Positions 26,813-36,117 of a stretch of 39,773 nucleotides of DNA are shown piece by piece. The translations under genes and the position numbers were made by a program. Under the pieces are notes generated by a model. The model was given only the letters and a program-made list of their open reading frames with translations. It searched no databases and was not told the origin of the DNA. Each line of letters starts with the position of its first letter. Position 1 is the stretch's first letter. The DNA is from Acidobacteriaceae bacterium (GTDB lineage: Bacteria > Acidobacteriota > Terriglobia > Terriglobales > Acidobacteriaceae): the NCBI GenBank assembly GCA_030041305.1, contig JASHOC010000107.1:1-39773 (forward strand). The letters are read 5' to 3'.

Positions 26813-27450
26813 GTGCGGTCTCCCGGGGACATAGCCGCGAGCACGCTTGAGCCGCCTTTGACGCGGTCGCCCACCTTGACGCGCAGGACCGCCTCCGCGG
26901 GAAACAGGACATCGACGCGGGAACCGAACTTGATAAGTCCGACGCGTTGTCCCCGCTCCACTGTCTGGCCCTCGCTCAGCTTGAAAACAATGCGCCGGGC
27001 GAGGAGGCCGGCAATTTGTTTGAATGTGACTTCGATGCCTTGGTCTTTACCGGCGCCGCGGACGGTTACGGTGTTTTGCTCGTTCCGCTCCGCCGAGGCC
27101 GGGTTCAAGGCATTGAGGTATTTGCCTTTCTGATACACAACACGGCTCAGGACGCCGCCAATGGGCGCGCGGTTCACGTGCACGTCAAAGACGCTGAGAA
27201 AGATGCTGACGCGCAGCCGGAGACCGGCCGCGGTTGATATGGATGCCGTCTCTGTCACAAGGCCGTCGCCGGGAGAAACGATAAGGCCCTCTCCGCCCGG
27301 GATCGCCCGACGCGGATCGCGAAAGAACCAGAGGAAAAACGCAGCCAGAACCAGCGGCGCTACGGCCCAAACCCAACTGCCCGTTGCCCATCGGAGCGCC
27401 GCAGCCACGGCCAACAGGCTCAAACCATAGATGTAACCGTCACGAACCAT
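26809..27450 (-). CDS. psd: Phosphatidylserine decarboxylase (short, archaeal-type Psd)
   Basis: 213 aa proenzyme that self-cleaves to form a pyruvoyl group and converts phosphatidylserine to phosphatidylethanolamine. The cleavage motif G-G-S-S is at 199-202, with Ser201 the likely pyruvoyl precursor. The F-D-V-H-V-N-R-A-P motif (88-96) and two N-terminal membrane segments (about 8-20 and 26-43) are present. Length fits the short Psd group. It is the first gene of a minus-strand operon with pssA and the asd-like gene. Bases 27451-27611 upstream show no clear promoter. Confidence 0.94.
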   Translation of the reverse strand: MVRDGYIYGLSLLAVAAALRWATGSWVWAVAPLVLAAFFLWFFRDPRRAIPGGEGLIVSPGDGLVTETASISTAAGLRLRVSIFLSVFDVHVNRAPIGGVLSRVVYQKGKYLNALNPASAERNEQNTVTVRGAGKDQGIEVTFKQIAGLLARRIVFKLSEGQTVERGQRVGLIKFGSRVDVLFPAEAVLRVKVGDRVKGGSSVLAAMSPGDRT

Positions 27451-27611
27451 CGTCCCAAACGATTATACGGTGATTCTGGATCGGGGCTGGACATGGAGGC
27501 TTGGTATGAACTGGTGGACACGGAGGGGATAGCATAAGCGCACACTAACCGTAGGCGTGCTAAGGAGGCCCGTCAGCTCGCAAATGACCTGAAATATGCT
27601 CGCGGCGAGGC

Positions 27612-27821
27612 TTACGCCACTACCGGCAACCGGCGCTCCAGCGCGAAAATGAGGTCTTTCGCGTGCAGCTTGAGCTTTTTCAGGCGCACCTCTTCGAGCT
27701 GTTCGTCTGCGCTGAGATAGGGTTTCTGAAGCAATTCTTCCAACCGCTGAGCGTAGCGACGATGTTCGGCTTGCAAGCGATCGATTTCTGCGCTCAGCGT
27801 GGCATCCTGTACTTCATCCAT
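27612..27821 (-). CDS. DUF465/YdcH-family small coiled-coil protein
   Basis: 69 aa, almost all charged amphipathic helix (D-R-L-Q-A-E-H-R-R-Y-A-Q-R-L-E-E-L and L-K-K-L-K-L-H-A-K-D-L-I). The 'L-K-K-x-K-L-x-x-K-D' end is the DUF465 signature. Function unknown in the family. GGAGG lies 6 nt before the ATG, a strong ribosome-binding site. Single gene between psd and rimI. Confidence 0.8.
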   Translation of the reverse strand: MDEVQDATLSAEIDRLQAEHRRYAQRLEELLQKPYLSADEQLEEVRLKKLKLHAKDLIFALERRLPVVA

Positions 27822-27847
27822 CCAGCACCTCCGGTTCTTTTACCGAA

Positions 27848-27876
27848 CATTTACATATATCCCGCCAAAGAGTCAA
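27848..27876 (-). promoter_or_regulatory. Candidate promoter for the DUF465 gene
   Basis: On the minus strand TTGACT (27876-27871) is followed after 17 bp by TAAATG (27853-27848); a TATATG also lies in between. The -35 box is good and the -10 weak. It is 27 bp upstream of the ATG. Confidence 0.35.
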
Positions 27877-28014
27877 TTCGCAAGCAAGAAAAACACTAAC
27901 GGTTACCTGAACTGTGAAAATCGGCGCGGAAAATTGCCGCCCGCGGGATTCTACGCCGAGGTGGGCGATCTGGCCGCAACCACGGCGCAACTGGCCAGGA
28001 ACCGGCCGCGTGGA

Positions 28015-28521
28015 TCAATCGAGCTGAGCGCTCATCAGTAACGCATCCTCTTTAGGATGAGAGTAATAACGGGTTCGTCGGCCGGCCTGAACAAAGCCCA
28101 CCGCACGGTAAAACGAGATGGCCGGCCGGTTCGATGCGCGAACCTCGAGCTGGAGTTCGCGGACTCCTGCCAGCTTCAGTTCCGCCAGGAGGGCGGCGAG
28201 AAGCATGAGGCCTACCCCGCAGCGCTGTATGGGCTCGGCGACCGCGATGGTTTCGAGTTCGGCGCGGGGTGGGAGCAGGCTGGCGATGGCGAATCCTTGG
28301 ACAATTACCGAGTTTGGCCCGGAGGGGCCCTGGTTCGGAGCGGAGGGCGCCGCAGCCACCAAGGCGAGACGCGGGACGGCAGCTGCGGAATTGACCGCAT
28401 CGAGATAGGCATGGCGCGGCCAGTCCGGAGCCGCGCTAAGGCTTGCCGCGATTTCCAAGACGCGATTGACGTCAGCAGTGGTCATGCGCCGAATTTGAAC
28501 TTGGAGCTCGATAGGATTCAT
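28015..28521 (-). CDS. rimI: RimI-like ribosomal-protein-alanine N-acetyltransferase
   Basis: 168 aa GNAT acetyltransferase. Core segments are E-L-E-T-I-A-V-A-E-P-I-Q-R-C-G-V-G (acetyl-CoA-binding loop), E-L-Q-L-E-V-R-A-S-N-R-P-A-I-S-F-Y (helix 4 with the RimI 'LEVR-SN--A-FY' pattern) and A-G-R-R-T-R-Y-Y. RimI acetylates the N-terminus of ribosomal protein S18. A non-conserved P/S/N-rich insert lies at about 60-70. It overlaps tsaB by 4 bp, the usual partner in bacteria. Confidence 0.88.
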   Translation of the reverse strand: MNPIELQVQIRRMTTADVNRVLEIAASLSAAPDWPRHAYLDAVNSAAAVPRLALVAAAPSAPNQGPSGPNSVIVQGFAIASLLPPRAELETIAVAEPIQRCGVGLMLLAALLAELKLAGVRELQLEVRASNRPAISFYRAVGFVQAGRRTRYYSHPKEDALLMSAQLD

Positions 28522-29204
28522 GCGCCTCGCGATCTGGCCTTGGGTTCGCCAAAGATTTCCGCGTCGGAGCGGCGAAGATAATGGCCGTCGAGGAGTGCGA
28601 CGTCGACAAATTCCACGCGTTCAAGGTGTGGAGCACAGAGCACAAGCGCATCGGCTGCCGTGGGCGGAGGCGACTGGACTTGCTCCACGGCCGGCCAGGC
28701 CGTGCGCAGCAGGTCTGCGGCTGCGTCGTCGCAGACGGCCAGCGTGGGTGGCGTCGGATGAATCTGAGCAAGCTCGCGAACGCCTGCCAGCAGCTCCCGG
28801 GGCTCCGATCCGGGCTTGGTGATGCGCAAAAACACTTCGTGGCGATGAGCGTCAATCGCGGCGGAAGGCGCATGACCCTTGACGGCGAGGACCTCGAGGC
28901 GTGAGACGGCAGCCACCGGAAGCGATAAGCCCTCAGCCAGACCCTTCGCCGCGCTCACGCCTGCCCGGACGCCGGTAAAGCTTCCGGGGCCATTGGCGAT
29001 CACGATGACGTCGAGCGAAGCCGATGGGGCCCGCTGCCGATCCAGGAGTTCGCGGACCGCGGAGATCAAAGTAGTCGAGTACGTGCGGCCGGCCAGATCG
29101 ATTTGGTCGAGAAGTTCCACTTGGCCCGCGTTCAGACGACCGAGAGCGACGGAGCCGGAGGGCCCGCAGGTGTCGATCGCTAGCATCAGCGCGCATTCAC
29201 GCAT
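28518..29204 (-). CDS. tsaB: tRNA threonylcarbamoyladenosine biosynthesis protein TsaB
   Basis: 228 aa ASKHA-fold protein that forms the TsaB-TsaD-TsaE complex making t6A at position 37 of ANN-decoding tRNAs. Seen are the L-A-I-D-T-C-G-P-S-G-S-V-A-L opening, the I-A-N-G-P-G-S-F-T-G-V-R-A-G signature and D-A-H-R-H-E-V-F. A GGGG-rich site lies before ATG 29204. It follows the PLP-enzyme gene by 9 bp and overlaps rimI, so all three are likely one transcript. tsaD and tsaE are not in the window. Confidence 0.94.
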   Translation of the reverse strand: MRECALMLAIDTCGPSGSVALGRLNAGQVELLDQIDLAGRTYSTTLISAVRELLDRQRAPSASLDVIVIANGPGSFTGVRAGVSAAKGLAEGLSLPVAAVSRLEVLAVKGHAPSAAIDAHRHEVFLRITKPGSEPRELLAGVRELAQIHPTPPTLAVCDDAAADLLRTAWPAVEQVQSPPPTAADALVLCAPHLERVEFVDVALLDGHYLRRSDAEIFGEPKARSRGA

Positions 29205-29213
29205 TGCGCCCCG

Positions 29214-30362
29214 TCAAACCGCGGCCAGCGCCTGCTCGAGATCGGCAATTAGATCTTCTTTGTCCTCGATGCCGACTGATAGCCGGATGATGCCATCGGT
29301 AATTCCCCCGGCAGCGCGCTCCTCGTCACTAAGGGCGGCGTGGGTGGTGGTGGCCGAGTGCGACGCCAGGGACTCGACCCCGCCCAGCGATTCCGCGTTA
29401 GTGAAAATCTTCAATGCGCCCAGAAAACGGCCGGCCGCGTCGCGCGAACCTATGTCGAAGCTAAGCATGGAGCCGAAACCCTTCTGCTGGCGTACGGCGA
29501 GCTCGTGTTGCGGATGGCATTGGAGCCCCGGATAGGCGAGGCGCATAACTTTGGGATGGGTGGAAAGATACTCGGCCACGGCGCGGCCGTTCTCCTCGTG
29601 CTGCCTGATGCGGAGGGGCATGGTTTTGATGCCGCGCAGGACGAGATAGCAGTCGAATGGTCCGAGCACCGCGCCCGCCGCTTTCTGCACCAGCAGGAAA
29701 CGCTCCTTGTGCTCCGGCTTGGAGCCAATTAGTGCGCCCCCGATGCCGTCGGAGTGGCCATTAAGGTACTTGGTGGTGGAGTGCATCACGATGTCGGCGC
29801 CCAGGGCAATAGGGCTTTGCAGCACTGGCGACATGAACGTGTTGTCGACGCTGACTTCAATGCCTTTGGCGTGGCCGATTTCGGCGATGGCGCGGATGTC
29901 ACTGAGCACCATTGTGGGGTTGCTGGGGGTTTCGATGTGAATCAGCCTAGTGACCGGGCGAATGGCCGCGGCCACGGCGTCCGGACGGCTCGTGTCCACA
30001 TATTCGATGGCGATGCCGTAGTGGGCCACGAATTGGTTGAAGAGCCGCACCGTGCCGGCATACACGTTGTGTGAGCAGAGGATATGATCGCCCGCACGTA
30101 GGGATGCAACAAGCGCGGCGATCGCCGCCATGCCGCTCGCAAAAGCATGGCCGCTGAAGCCGCCTTCGAGCGCGGCGAGCGCAATTTCAAGCCGGTCGCG
30201 CGTGGGATTGCCGGCGCGGGAGTAATCCCAACCGCGATCGGTGCCGATGCCGGTGAGCTCGAACGTTGAAGAAAGATAAACCGGCACATTAACCGCGCCT
30301 GTTTGCGGATCGGGATGTTGGCCGGCGTGTACGGCAAGAGTCGAGTATCGATATTGGGACAT
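29214..30362 (-). CDS. PLP-dependent trans-sulfuration enzyme (cystathionine gamma-synthase or gamma-lyase)
   Basis: 382 aa, Cys/Met-metabolism PLP family. The cofactor lysine is Lys198 in S-T-T-K-Y-L-N-G-H. The phosphate-binding Y-S-R-A-G-N-P-T and the F-A-S-G-M-A-A loop are present, as is the C-terminal S-L-G-G-V-E-S-L. These marks do not separate gamma-synthase (methionine synthesis), gamma-lyase (cysteine synthesis) and homocysteine/methionine lyases. The co-directional tsaB and rimI give no functional hint. Confidence 0.88.
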   Translation of the reverse strand: MSQYRYSTLAVHAGQHPDPQTGAVNVPVYLSSTFELTGIGTDRGWDYSRAGNPTRDRLEIALAALEGGFSGHAFASGMAAIAALVASLRAGDHILCSHNVYAGTVRLFNQFVAHYGIAIEYVDTSRPDAVAAAIRPVTRLIHIETPSNPTMVLSDIRAIAEIGHAKGIEVSVDNTFMSPVLQSPIALGADIVMHSTTKYLNGHSDGIGGALIGSKPEHKERFLLVQKAAGAVLGPFDCYLVLRGIKTMPLRIRQHEENGRAVAEYLSTHPKVMRLAYPGLQCHPQHELAVRQQKGFGSMLSFDIGSRDAAGRFLGALKIFTNAESLGGVESLASHSATTTHAALSDEERAAGGITDGIIRLSVGIEDKEDLIADLEQALAAV

Positions 30363-30523
30363 GATTTCCAGGGGTGCGGCGAATCTCCTGATTTCTAGCT
30401 TATCGCGGCGGCGAGGTCGAGGGCCGCGAAGTAAACCGTTGCCTGCGGTTGGGCATCCAACTCATCTACTTGTGGCCGGGGGCTTCGACGCGATCACTTC
30501 AAGCCGCCATGCCGGGGGGCGCC

Positions 30524-31414
30524 ATGGTCGGTCGTCCATTTTGGTCGGGTCAGCTGAAAATCTCGCTGGTTTCCTTTGGCATTCAGCTCTTCCCCGCGGT
30601 GAATTCTCAGGCCGGGATCAGCTTTCATCAAATCGAACGCTCCACGGGCCAGCGGGTGCGACACCTGAACGTGATTAACGAGGACCAGCCAGTAGAGAAC
30701 TCCGAGATCGTAAAGGGATATGAGATCAGCAAGGGCAAATACCTCACCATCGAGCCGGACGAAATCGCCGGGCTGCGCATTGAAACCATGCGCGTGATCG
30801 AAATTCGGCAGTTTGTCGATTTCGGAGTCCTGCCACCGGCGATCTTGGAAAAGCCCTACTTCGTTATTCCTGATCCGAAGCAATCACCTGCAGCGTTCGC
30901 GGTGGTGCGCAAGGCCATGGAACAGGCGGGCAAAGCCGCGGTGGGCGAAGTGACGTTCGGCGGGCGCGAACACCTACTGGCGGTCGCGGCGCCCCCTGAC
31001 AAGTCGCTACGCGGGATGATGGCTTATATGCTCCGCTACGAGGAAGAGCTGCGCAAGGCCGAGGACTACTTTTCTGAAATAGCCAACGTGGAGATAGATA
31101 AGAAGCAACTGGCGATGGCCGGCGACCTGATTCAGGCTTATTCCTCGCCGTTCAAGCTGGAAGCGTTCCACGACGACTACGAAACCGCACTTCGCGCGCT
31201 CATTGAAGCCAAGCAAAAGAACATGCCGTTGCCGATCGAGGAAGAGGCCCGTCACCGGCCAAAAACGATTGGTCTGATGGATGCATTGCGTGAAAGCCTG
31301 CAACAGGCCAGGCAGCCCGGAGAACGCATGCGCGCAGCCGACCCGGCGGGCGGGGCGCGGAAGAAAGGGCCGGTGCTGGTGAGGCCAGCGAGGCGCAAGC
31401 GTAAGGCCGCTTAA
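30524..31414 (+). CDS. ku: Ku, DNA-end-binding protein of bacterial NHEJ
   Basis: 296 aa; a homodimer forms a ring on broken DNA ends and recruits LigD. Ku core marks: F-W-S-G-Q-L-K-I-S-L-V near the start, S-F-H-Q-I-E, E-I-V-K-G-Y-E, L-T-I-E-P-D-E-I and a basic C-terminal tail (R-P-A-R-R-K-R-K). Start set at ATG 30524, which follows a GGGGGG and matches the family N-terminus; in-frame ATGs at 30449 and 30509 would add unrelated residues. The ligD start lies 1 bp after its stop. Confidence 0.95.
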   Translation: MVGRPFWSGQLKISLVSFGIQLFPAVNSQAGISFHQIERSTGQRVRHLNVINEDQPVENSEIVKGYEISKGKYLTIEPDEIAGLRIETMRVIEIRQFVDFGVLPPAILEKPYFVIPDPKQSPAAFAVVRKAMEQAGKAAVGEVTFGGREHLLAVAAPPDKSLRGMMAYMLRYEEELRKAEDYFSEIANVEIDKKQLAMAGDLIQAYSSPFKLEAFHDDYETALRALIEAKQKNMPLPIEEEARHRPKTIGLMDALRESLQQARQPGERMRAADPAGGARKKGPVLVRPARRKRKAA

Positions 31415-31415
31415 T

Positions 31416-34190
31416 ATGGCCACACAAACTCTCTCCAAATCCAAAGCTGCCGAGGCCGTGCAGCGGCAATTGGCGCGCTACCGCGCCATGCGCAACTTTG
31501 CGGTTACCGCAGAGCCCCGCGGCGATGGCGCGAAGGCGGCGCGGGCCACGGGAGAGTTGCCGTTTGTGGTGCAGAAACACTTGGCCTCACGATTGCACTA
31601 CGACTTCAGGTTAGGTTGGCGCGGCGTGCTCAAAAGCTGGGCGGTGACCAAAGGCCCGAGCTATTTTCCCGGCGACCGCCGGCTGGCCGTGCAGGTGGAA
31701 GATCATCCCATGGAGTACGGAGGCTTCGAGGGCACAATTCCGCGGGGCCAATACGGCGGCGGAACGGTGATGGTTTGGGATTTCGGCGAATGGAAGCCCC
31801 TGCGCGACGTGGATCGCGGCCTGGCCGACGGGCATTTGAAATTCGAACTGAATGGGAAAAAGCTTCATGGGCGCTGGGCGCTCGTGCGCATGCACAGTCA
31901 CGATGGAAGGGTGGATAAGCCCAATTGGCTGTTGATCAAGGATCGCGATGAATTTGCGCAAGACGCTGGCGATCCCGCGATTACGAACGACTCTCCCTTG
32001 AGCGCCATAACTGGGCGAACGATCGAGCAGATTGCCGAGAGCGCGGATGCGGTGTGGGACTCCAAGGAAGAACTTTTGGAGATGGGGGGAAATGGGGCGC
32101 ATCGAACCACTGGAGCCAAGAACACCGCGCGCAAGGCCGGCGCGACGAATCGCGGCAAAGCAAATGCGATTTCTGCGCGGAGACCCGGGCAGAACAACGG
32201 AGCAATATCCGAGGTGCAACCGGGCCGGCTATTGCGGTCGGCGCGTCGCGAGAGATTTCCCGGATTCCTCTCCCCGCAGTTGGCGCAGCCGACAGACGCG
32301 GCGCCCAACGGCGCGGATTGGGTCCACGAGTTGAAGCTGGATGGATACCGGATTCAAATCCAAGTGCGCGCGCAAGGGCGCGGTGGAGCAGACCGGCGAG
32401 GTGTGAAGCTGCTCACACGCAAGGGCCTGGACTGGACCGCGCGCATGCCGGATATTGCACGCGCCGCTGCCGAACTGCCCTGTGAAAGCGCCATCCTGGA
32501 TGGCGAGGTAGTGGCTTTAGACGAGCGAGGCATCGCCAATTTCGCCGACTTACAGACCGCGTTTCATGAAGGCCGGCAACATTACCTCACATACTTTGCC
32601 TTTGACTTACTGCACCTTAACGGGCATAACCTGCGTGAGTTGCCGCTGGTGGAACGGAAGAAAATCTTGGCTCGGCTGCTGGCGCAAGCCGGAGAAAACT
32701 CGCCGTTGCGCTTTAGCGAACATTTCGAGGCCGATGGGCACAAAGTCTTCGCCAAGGCTTGCGCCTTGGGCGCGGAGGGAATCGTGTCGAAGCTCGCGCA
32801 GGGCAAGTACGCTTTAAGGCGAAGCTGCGCGTGGCTTAAAGTGAAATGTACGGGACAACAGGAGTTCGTCATCGGCGGCTTCACGCCTCCCTTCAATGGC
32901 GGGCATGGAATTGGGGCCTTGCTGCTCGGCTACTATCAAAGGGGCAAACTGATCTATGCGGGGCGCTCGGGAACGGGGTTCACGCAGCGAACCCAGCGCA
33001 GCCTGCGCACGCAACTCGACGGGCTCATCCGCAAGAGGCCAGCCTTCGCCGAAATTCCGCGCGCTGCGCGCCGCGACGCGCAATGGGTCTACCCCAAATT
33101 GGTGGCGGAGATTGCTTTCTCAACGTGGACCCGCGATAACCTGGTGCGGCAGGCGTCGTTCAAGGGATTGCGCGAGGATAAGCCGGCAAACGAGGTGACG
33201 CGCGAAATGGCCGGTTCTCCGCTGGCGCATTCGCGGAATGACTCTGCGGCCAGAGGCGCAGAACGGCACGCCAACAAGAACGGAGCGGCGACTTTGGCCA
33301 TTACGCATCCTGAAAAAATCCTGGACCCGGAGACCGGGCTCACCAAGCAGACGCTGGCGGAATACTATCTCGCGGTTGCGGTGCGGATGCTGCCGCACGT
33401 TGCCGACCGGCCGCTGAGCGTGGTGCGCTGCCCGGACGGCAGCATGAAGCCGTGCTTTTTTCAAAAGCACGTGGGACAGGGGCTACCTGAGGGAGTAAAT
33501 GTAGTTGCGGTTGAAAATCGCAAATCCGGCGAAAAGGAAGAATATCTGACTCTGAACAGCGCCCAAGGCCTGGTAGGCATGGCGCAGATGGGGGTGCTTG
33601 AGATCCACCCCTGGGGCTCGCGCAACGAATCTCTCGATAAGCCGGATCGCATCGTCTTCGATCTTGATCCCGACGCCGCTATCGATTGGCAGACGCTGAC
33701 GGCGAGCGCGAAAATACTGCGGGCGCGACTCAAGAAGCTGCATCTCGAAAGCTTTGTCAAGAGCACCGGCGGAAAGGGATTGCATGTGGTGGTCGCCATC
33801 GAGCCGGAGCACGAGTGGCCGCTGGTCAAACAGTTTGCGCATCGGGTGGTTTTGGCGATGGAAGCGGAACAGCCCGACCTTTACATTACAAAAATGAGCA
33901 AGGCCGCACGCAAAAATCGAATTTATCTCGACTACCTGCGCAATGACCGCGGTTCGACTTCGGTCGCGCCATTTTCGCCGCGCGCGCGGAGCGGAGTGCC
34001 GGTGGCGATTACGCTCGGCTGGAAGGACTTGCAGTTGGATGCGCTGCCGAGATTTCATGTGGCGGACTTTACCGAGTGGCAATCGCGGTTGAGGCGCGAT
34101 CCCTGGCAGGCTGTGACGAAGCAGAGCCAACGCCTTTCCGCGGAGACGTTGCGAGCCGCGGGCGTAAACCAGAGTCCGGATTCCCATTAA
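31416..34190 (+). CDS. ligD: Multifunctional NHEJ DNA ligase D
   Basis: 924 aa with three activities. Residues about 25-200 form the 3'-phosphoesterase domain (His61 in L-H-Y-D-F-R-L, and H97-P-M-E-Y-G-G-F-E-G). About 285-590 form the ATP-dependent ligase (nucleotidyl Lys307 in E-L-K-L-D-G-Y-R). About 620-920 form the primase-like polymerase (A-D-R-P-L-S-V-V-R-C-P, and metal-binding D749-L-D751-P). The order is PE-Lig-Pol. The linker between PE and Lig (about 225-285) is low-complexity and basic. With Ku it repairs double-strand breaks, most likely outside active replication. Co-transcribed with ku. Confidence 0.95.
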   Translation: MATQTLSKSKAAEAVQRQLARYRAMRNFAVTAEPRGDGAKAARATGELPFVVQKHLASRLHYDFRLGWRGVLKSWAVTKGPSYFPGDRRLAVQVEDHPMEYGGFEGTIPRGQYGGGTVMVWDFGEWKPLRDVDRGLADGHLKFELNGKKLHGRWALVRMHSHDGRVDKPNWLLIKDRDEFAQDAGDPAITNDSPLSAITGRTIEQIAESADAVWDSKEELLEMGGNGAHRTTGAKNTARKAGATNRGKANAISARRPGQNNGAISEVQPGRLLRSARRERFPGFLSPQLAQPTDAAPNGADWVHELKLDGYRIQIQVRAQGRGGADRRGVKLLTRKGLDWTARMPDIARAAAELPCESAILDGEVVALDERGIANFADLQTAFHEGRQHYLTYFAFDLLHLNGHNLRELPLVERKKILARLLAQAGENSPLRFSEHFEADGHKVFAKACALGAEGIVSKLAQGKYALRRSCAWLKVKCTGQQEFVIGGFTPPFNGGHGIGALLLGYYQRGKLIYAGRSGTGFTQRTQRSLRTQLDGLIRKRPAFAEIPRAARRDAQWVYPKLVAEIAFSTWTRDNLVRQASFKGLREDKPANEVTREMAGSPLAHSRNDSAARGAERHANKNGAATLAITHPEKILDPETGLTKQTLAEYYLAVAVRMLPHVADRPLSVVRCPDGSMKPCFFQKHVGQGLPEGVNVVAVENRKSGEKEEYLTLNSAQGLVGMAQMGVLEIHPWGSRNESLDKPDRIVFDLDPDAAIDWQTLTASAKILRARLKKLHLESFVKSTGGKGLHVVVAIEPEHEWPLVKQFAHRVVLAMEAEQPDLYITKMSKAARKNRIYLDYLRNDRGSTSVAPFSPRARSGVPVAITLGWKDLQLDALPRFHVADFTEWQSRLRRDPWQAVTKQSQRLSAETLRAAGVNQSPDSH

Positions 34191-34290
34191 GCCGTCGCGG
34201 CCCCGAAGTGCTCGGAACCACGGGACTCCGCCGGCTTTTTCTCAAAGCCACGGTGCACGATCTCGGAAGGCGCACGTAAATTTGCAAACG

Positions 34291-34581
34291 TTAGGCGACC
34301 TTCCGCCGTTCCTTTTCTTGCAGGTCCCGCGTGACGCGATCGGACAACAATTTTTTCGCCTTCTCAAGGTTGCGCCGCTGCGAGGGATTGAGTCGTCTGC
34401 CGGCGTAGTTGATGTAAAAAGCGAGTAGCCTCATGCCCGACGCGGGCCCTTGCGGCGACACTTCCTTGGAGGCCAGGGACTCAGCTATGGTTTCCGCCCC
34501 CTGGCTGAACAGGTTGGTGTGCGGAAGAGCGCACTTAACATTTGACTCTGGGCCCCTTCGGCCATTCTTGATATTGGCCAT
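34291..34581 (-). CDS. DUF3175-like small basic protein
   Basis: 96 aa. The N-terminus is M-A-N-I-K-N-G-R-R-G-P-E; the core contains A-E-S-L-A-S-K-E, then G-M-R-L-L-A-F-Y-I-N-Y-A-G-R-R-L and R-R-N-L-E-K-A-K-K-L-L. The family pattern 'M-L-x-F-Y-I-N-R-A-G-K-x-L' followed by 'L-E-x-A-K-x-E-L' is that of DUF3175, whose function is unknown. AAGGAG lies about 10 nt before the ATG. It converges on ligD, with 100 bp between the ends. The basic nature could suit nucleic-acid binding, but that is speculation. Confidence 0.75.
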   Translation of the reverse strand: MANIKNGRRGPESNVKCALPHTNLFSQGAETIAESLASKEVSPQGPASGMRLLAFYINYAGRRLNPSQRRNLEKAKKLLSDRVTRDLQEKERRKVA

Positions 34582-34668
34582 TTTAATGTTCTCCTTCCAT
34601 TCCGGCTAATGGACAAGCAAGTTCTTCTTTTTTTCTCGTGCGCCTTTACGCGTGAAGCGCGGCGCTCC

Positions 34669-35196
34669 CTATTTGGTAACGTCGATATAATGGCTTCTCG
34701 CCACCTCCTCGGCCAGGCGGAGGTGTTCCGCAATGATCGGCTCTCCTTCCGTGGCTACCTGCTCCACCTTCAGGTCGATGGCGGTTTTCATTTCGTTCCG
34801 GTACAGTGTCAGAGCTTGTCGATGACCGTTGACCACATCGGTGATCTGCGCCCTGTCGAAACCCGCACCCGCCAAGGGCTTCAATTTTGCCGCAGGCGCC
34901 TTGTCGGCCGCCGAACCATCGGGGGGCGGGATGACTCCAAGAATGTCGGCTAGCCGCTTCTCCTCCTCATTCGGTTTGCTGTGATCAGTGATCATGGGAG
35001 CGCCAGAGTTCATCACGTCGTGGGTCACTGTGTTGCGCTGCGCAACGCGCGCCAACTCGATCCTTGCATTGTTGATTTCGATTGCTTCCCGTAAGAAGTG
35101 TTTATCGGCAGGGCTGGCGGTTTGCGCTGCGACCACTGCCGCCACGCTCAGCAGCAGGACACACCACGAGTTCCGAAGCCTTGAGCTCTTAATCAT
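34669..35196 (-). CDS. DUF4142-family exported protein
   Basis: 175 aa. A signal peptide (V-L-L-L-S-V-A-A-V-V-A-A-Q-T-A) precedes a four-helix, ferritin-like DUF4142 domain: D-K-H-F-L-R-E-A-I-E-I-N-N-A, E-L-A-R-V-A-Q, M-I-T-D-H-S and I-A-E-H-L-R-L-A. The family is often called a predicted outer-membrane or periplasmic protein and has no settled function. The ATG follows a weak AGG. It stands alone, divergent from the SprT-like gene. Confidence 0.82.
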   Translation of the reverse strand: MIKSSRLRNSWCVLLLSVAAVVAAQTASPADKHFLREAIEINNARIELARVAQRNTVTHDVMNSGAPMITDHSKPNEEEKRLADILGVIPPPDGSAADKAPAAKLKPLAGAGFDRAQITDVVNGHRQALTLYRNEMKTAIDLKVEQVATEGEPIIAEHLRLAEEVARSHYIDVTK

Positions 35197-35311
35197 GTGA
35201 ACCTGACGACTGCGAAGTTCGCTCGCAGAGCCTTAACCGCTGTGATGCTCTGTGATTGCGGGCTGTTGCTCCCCGCGCCTACCCGCGGCATTGCGGGGCC
35301 TGTTATCCTCC

Positions 35312-36004
35312 ATGTTGGTGCCCCCCGATTTCGCTCTCATTTTTCAGCAAGAGTTCCGGGCGTTGCGCCCGCGGGCGCTCATGCCGCCGTTTGTGGTGCG
35401 CTTCCGTCGCTTTACTTCGCTGAACACCACAATCCGTCTGCGGGAAGGAAAAGTCCTGGTGAGCCTCTCGGATCTGCTGGAGGGGGCGCCAGAAACAGTG
35501 GTCCACGCCATTGCCCACATTCTGCTGGCGAAACTCTATCGGAAGCCCGTCGACGCCAAGCAGAACCTGCGCTTCAAGCGCTTTGCCTCGAGCGCGCCCG
35601 TCACCCGACAAACCGAGCTGATTCGGAATGCGCGGGGCAGCAAGCGGTACTTTGGCCCGGAGGGCCGCTATTATCATCTGGAGGAGGTGTTCGACTCCCT
35701 CAATACACGCTTCTTCGGCGGGTTGCTGGGCCGGCCTGAACTCACCTGGAGCGAGCAAATTGCCAAGCGTTCGCTGGGCCACTTTGACGCGGCGCACAAC
35801 ACCATCGTCGTCAGCCGCATTTTCGACCGGCCTTCGAGCCCGCGGTACGCCGTCGAATACTTGCTTTACCACGAGATGCTGCACCTGAAGCACCCGGTGA
35901 AGATGCGCGGGCTGCGCCGGTGCGTTCACTCACGAGAGTTCAAGGCCGAGGAGGCGCAGTTTCCTCAACTGGCGGCTGCGCTAGCCTTCATCAAGCGGCT
36001 CTAG
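35312..36004 (+). CDS. SprT-like zinc metallopeptidase-domain protein
   Basis: 230 aa. The zinc motif is H187-E-M-L-H191 in L-L-Y-H-E-M-L-H-L-K-H-P. The SprT-like D-S-L-N-T-R-F-F-G-G-L-L-G-R-P-E-L-T-W segment precedes it. Bacterial SprT-like proteins resemble the protease core of eukaryotic Spartan, which removes DNA-protein crosslinks, but the activity of most bacterial members is untested. A basic stretch around R-F-K-R-F links the halves. Start placed at ATG 35312 by family fit; an alternative ATG at 35252 adds a Pro/Leu-rich leader. Its closeness to ku-ligD may be chance. Confidence 0.8.
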   Translation: MLVPPDFALIFQQEFRALRPRALMPPFVVRFRRFTSLNTTIRLREGKVLVSLSDLLEGAPETVVHAIAHILLAKLYRKPVDAKQNLRFKRFASSAPVTRQTELIRNARGSKRYFGPEGRYYHLEEVFDSLNTRFFGGLLGRPELTWSEQIAKRSLGHFDAAHNTIVVSRIFDRPSSPRYAVEYLLYHEMLHLKHPVKMRGLRRCVHSREFKAEEAQFPQLAAALAFIKRL

Positions 36005-36088
36005 CACTTTTGGGCGGCGGAAAAAATCACGTCTGTTCGAAAAAGATCGGCTTCTAAGGATGTTTCGCCCTCGGCAGACCGGTTCACG

Positions 36089-36117
36089 TTGACTCCGGCC
36101 CGGTTTTCCCGTATTCT
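36089..36117 (+). promoter_or_regulatory. Sigma70-type promoter for the rplM-rpsI cluster
   Basis: TTGACT (36089-36094), a 17-bp spacer and TATTCT (36112-36117): five of six -35 and four of six -10 consensus bases at the best spacing. It gives a leader of about 255 nt before rplM. Confidence 0.7.
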
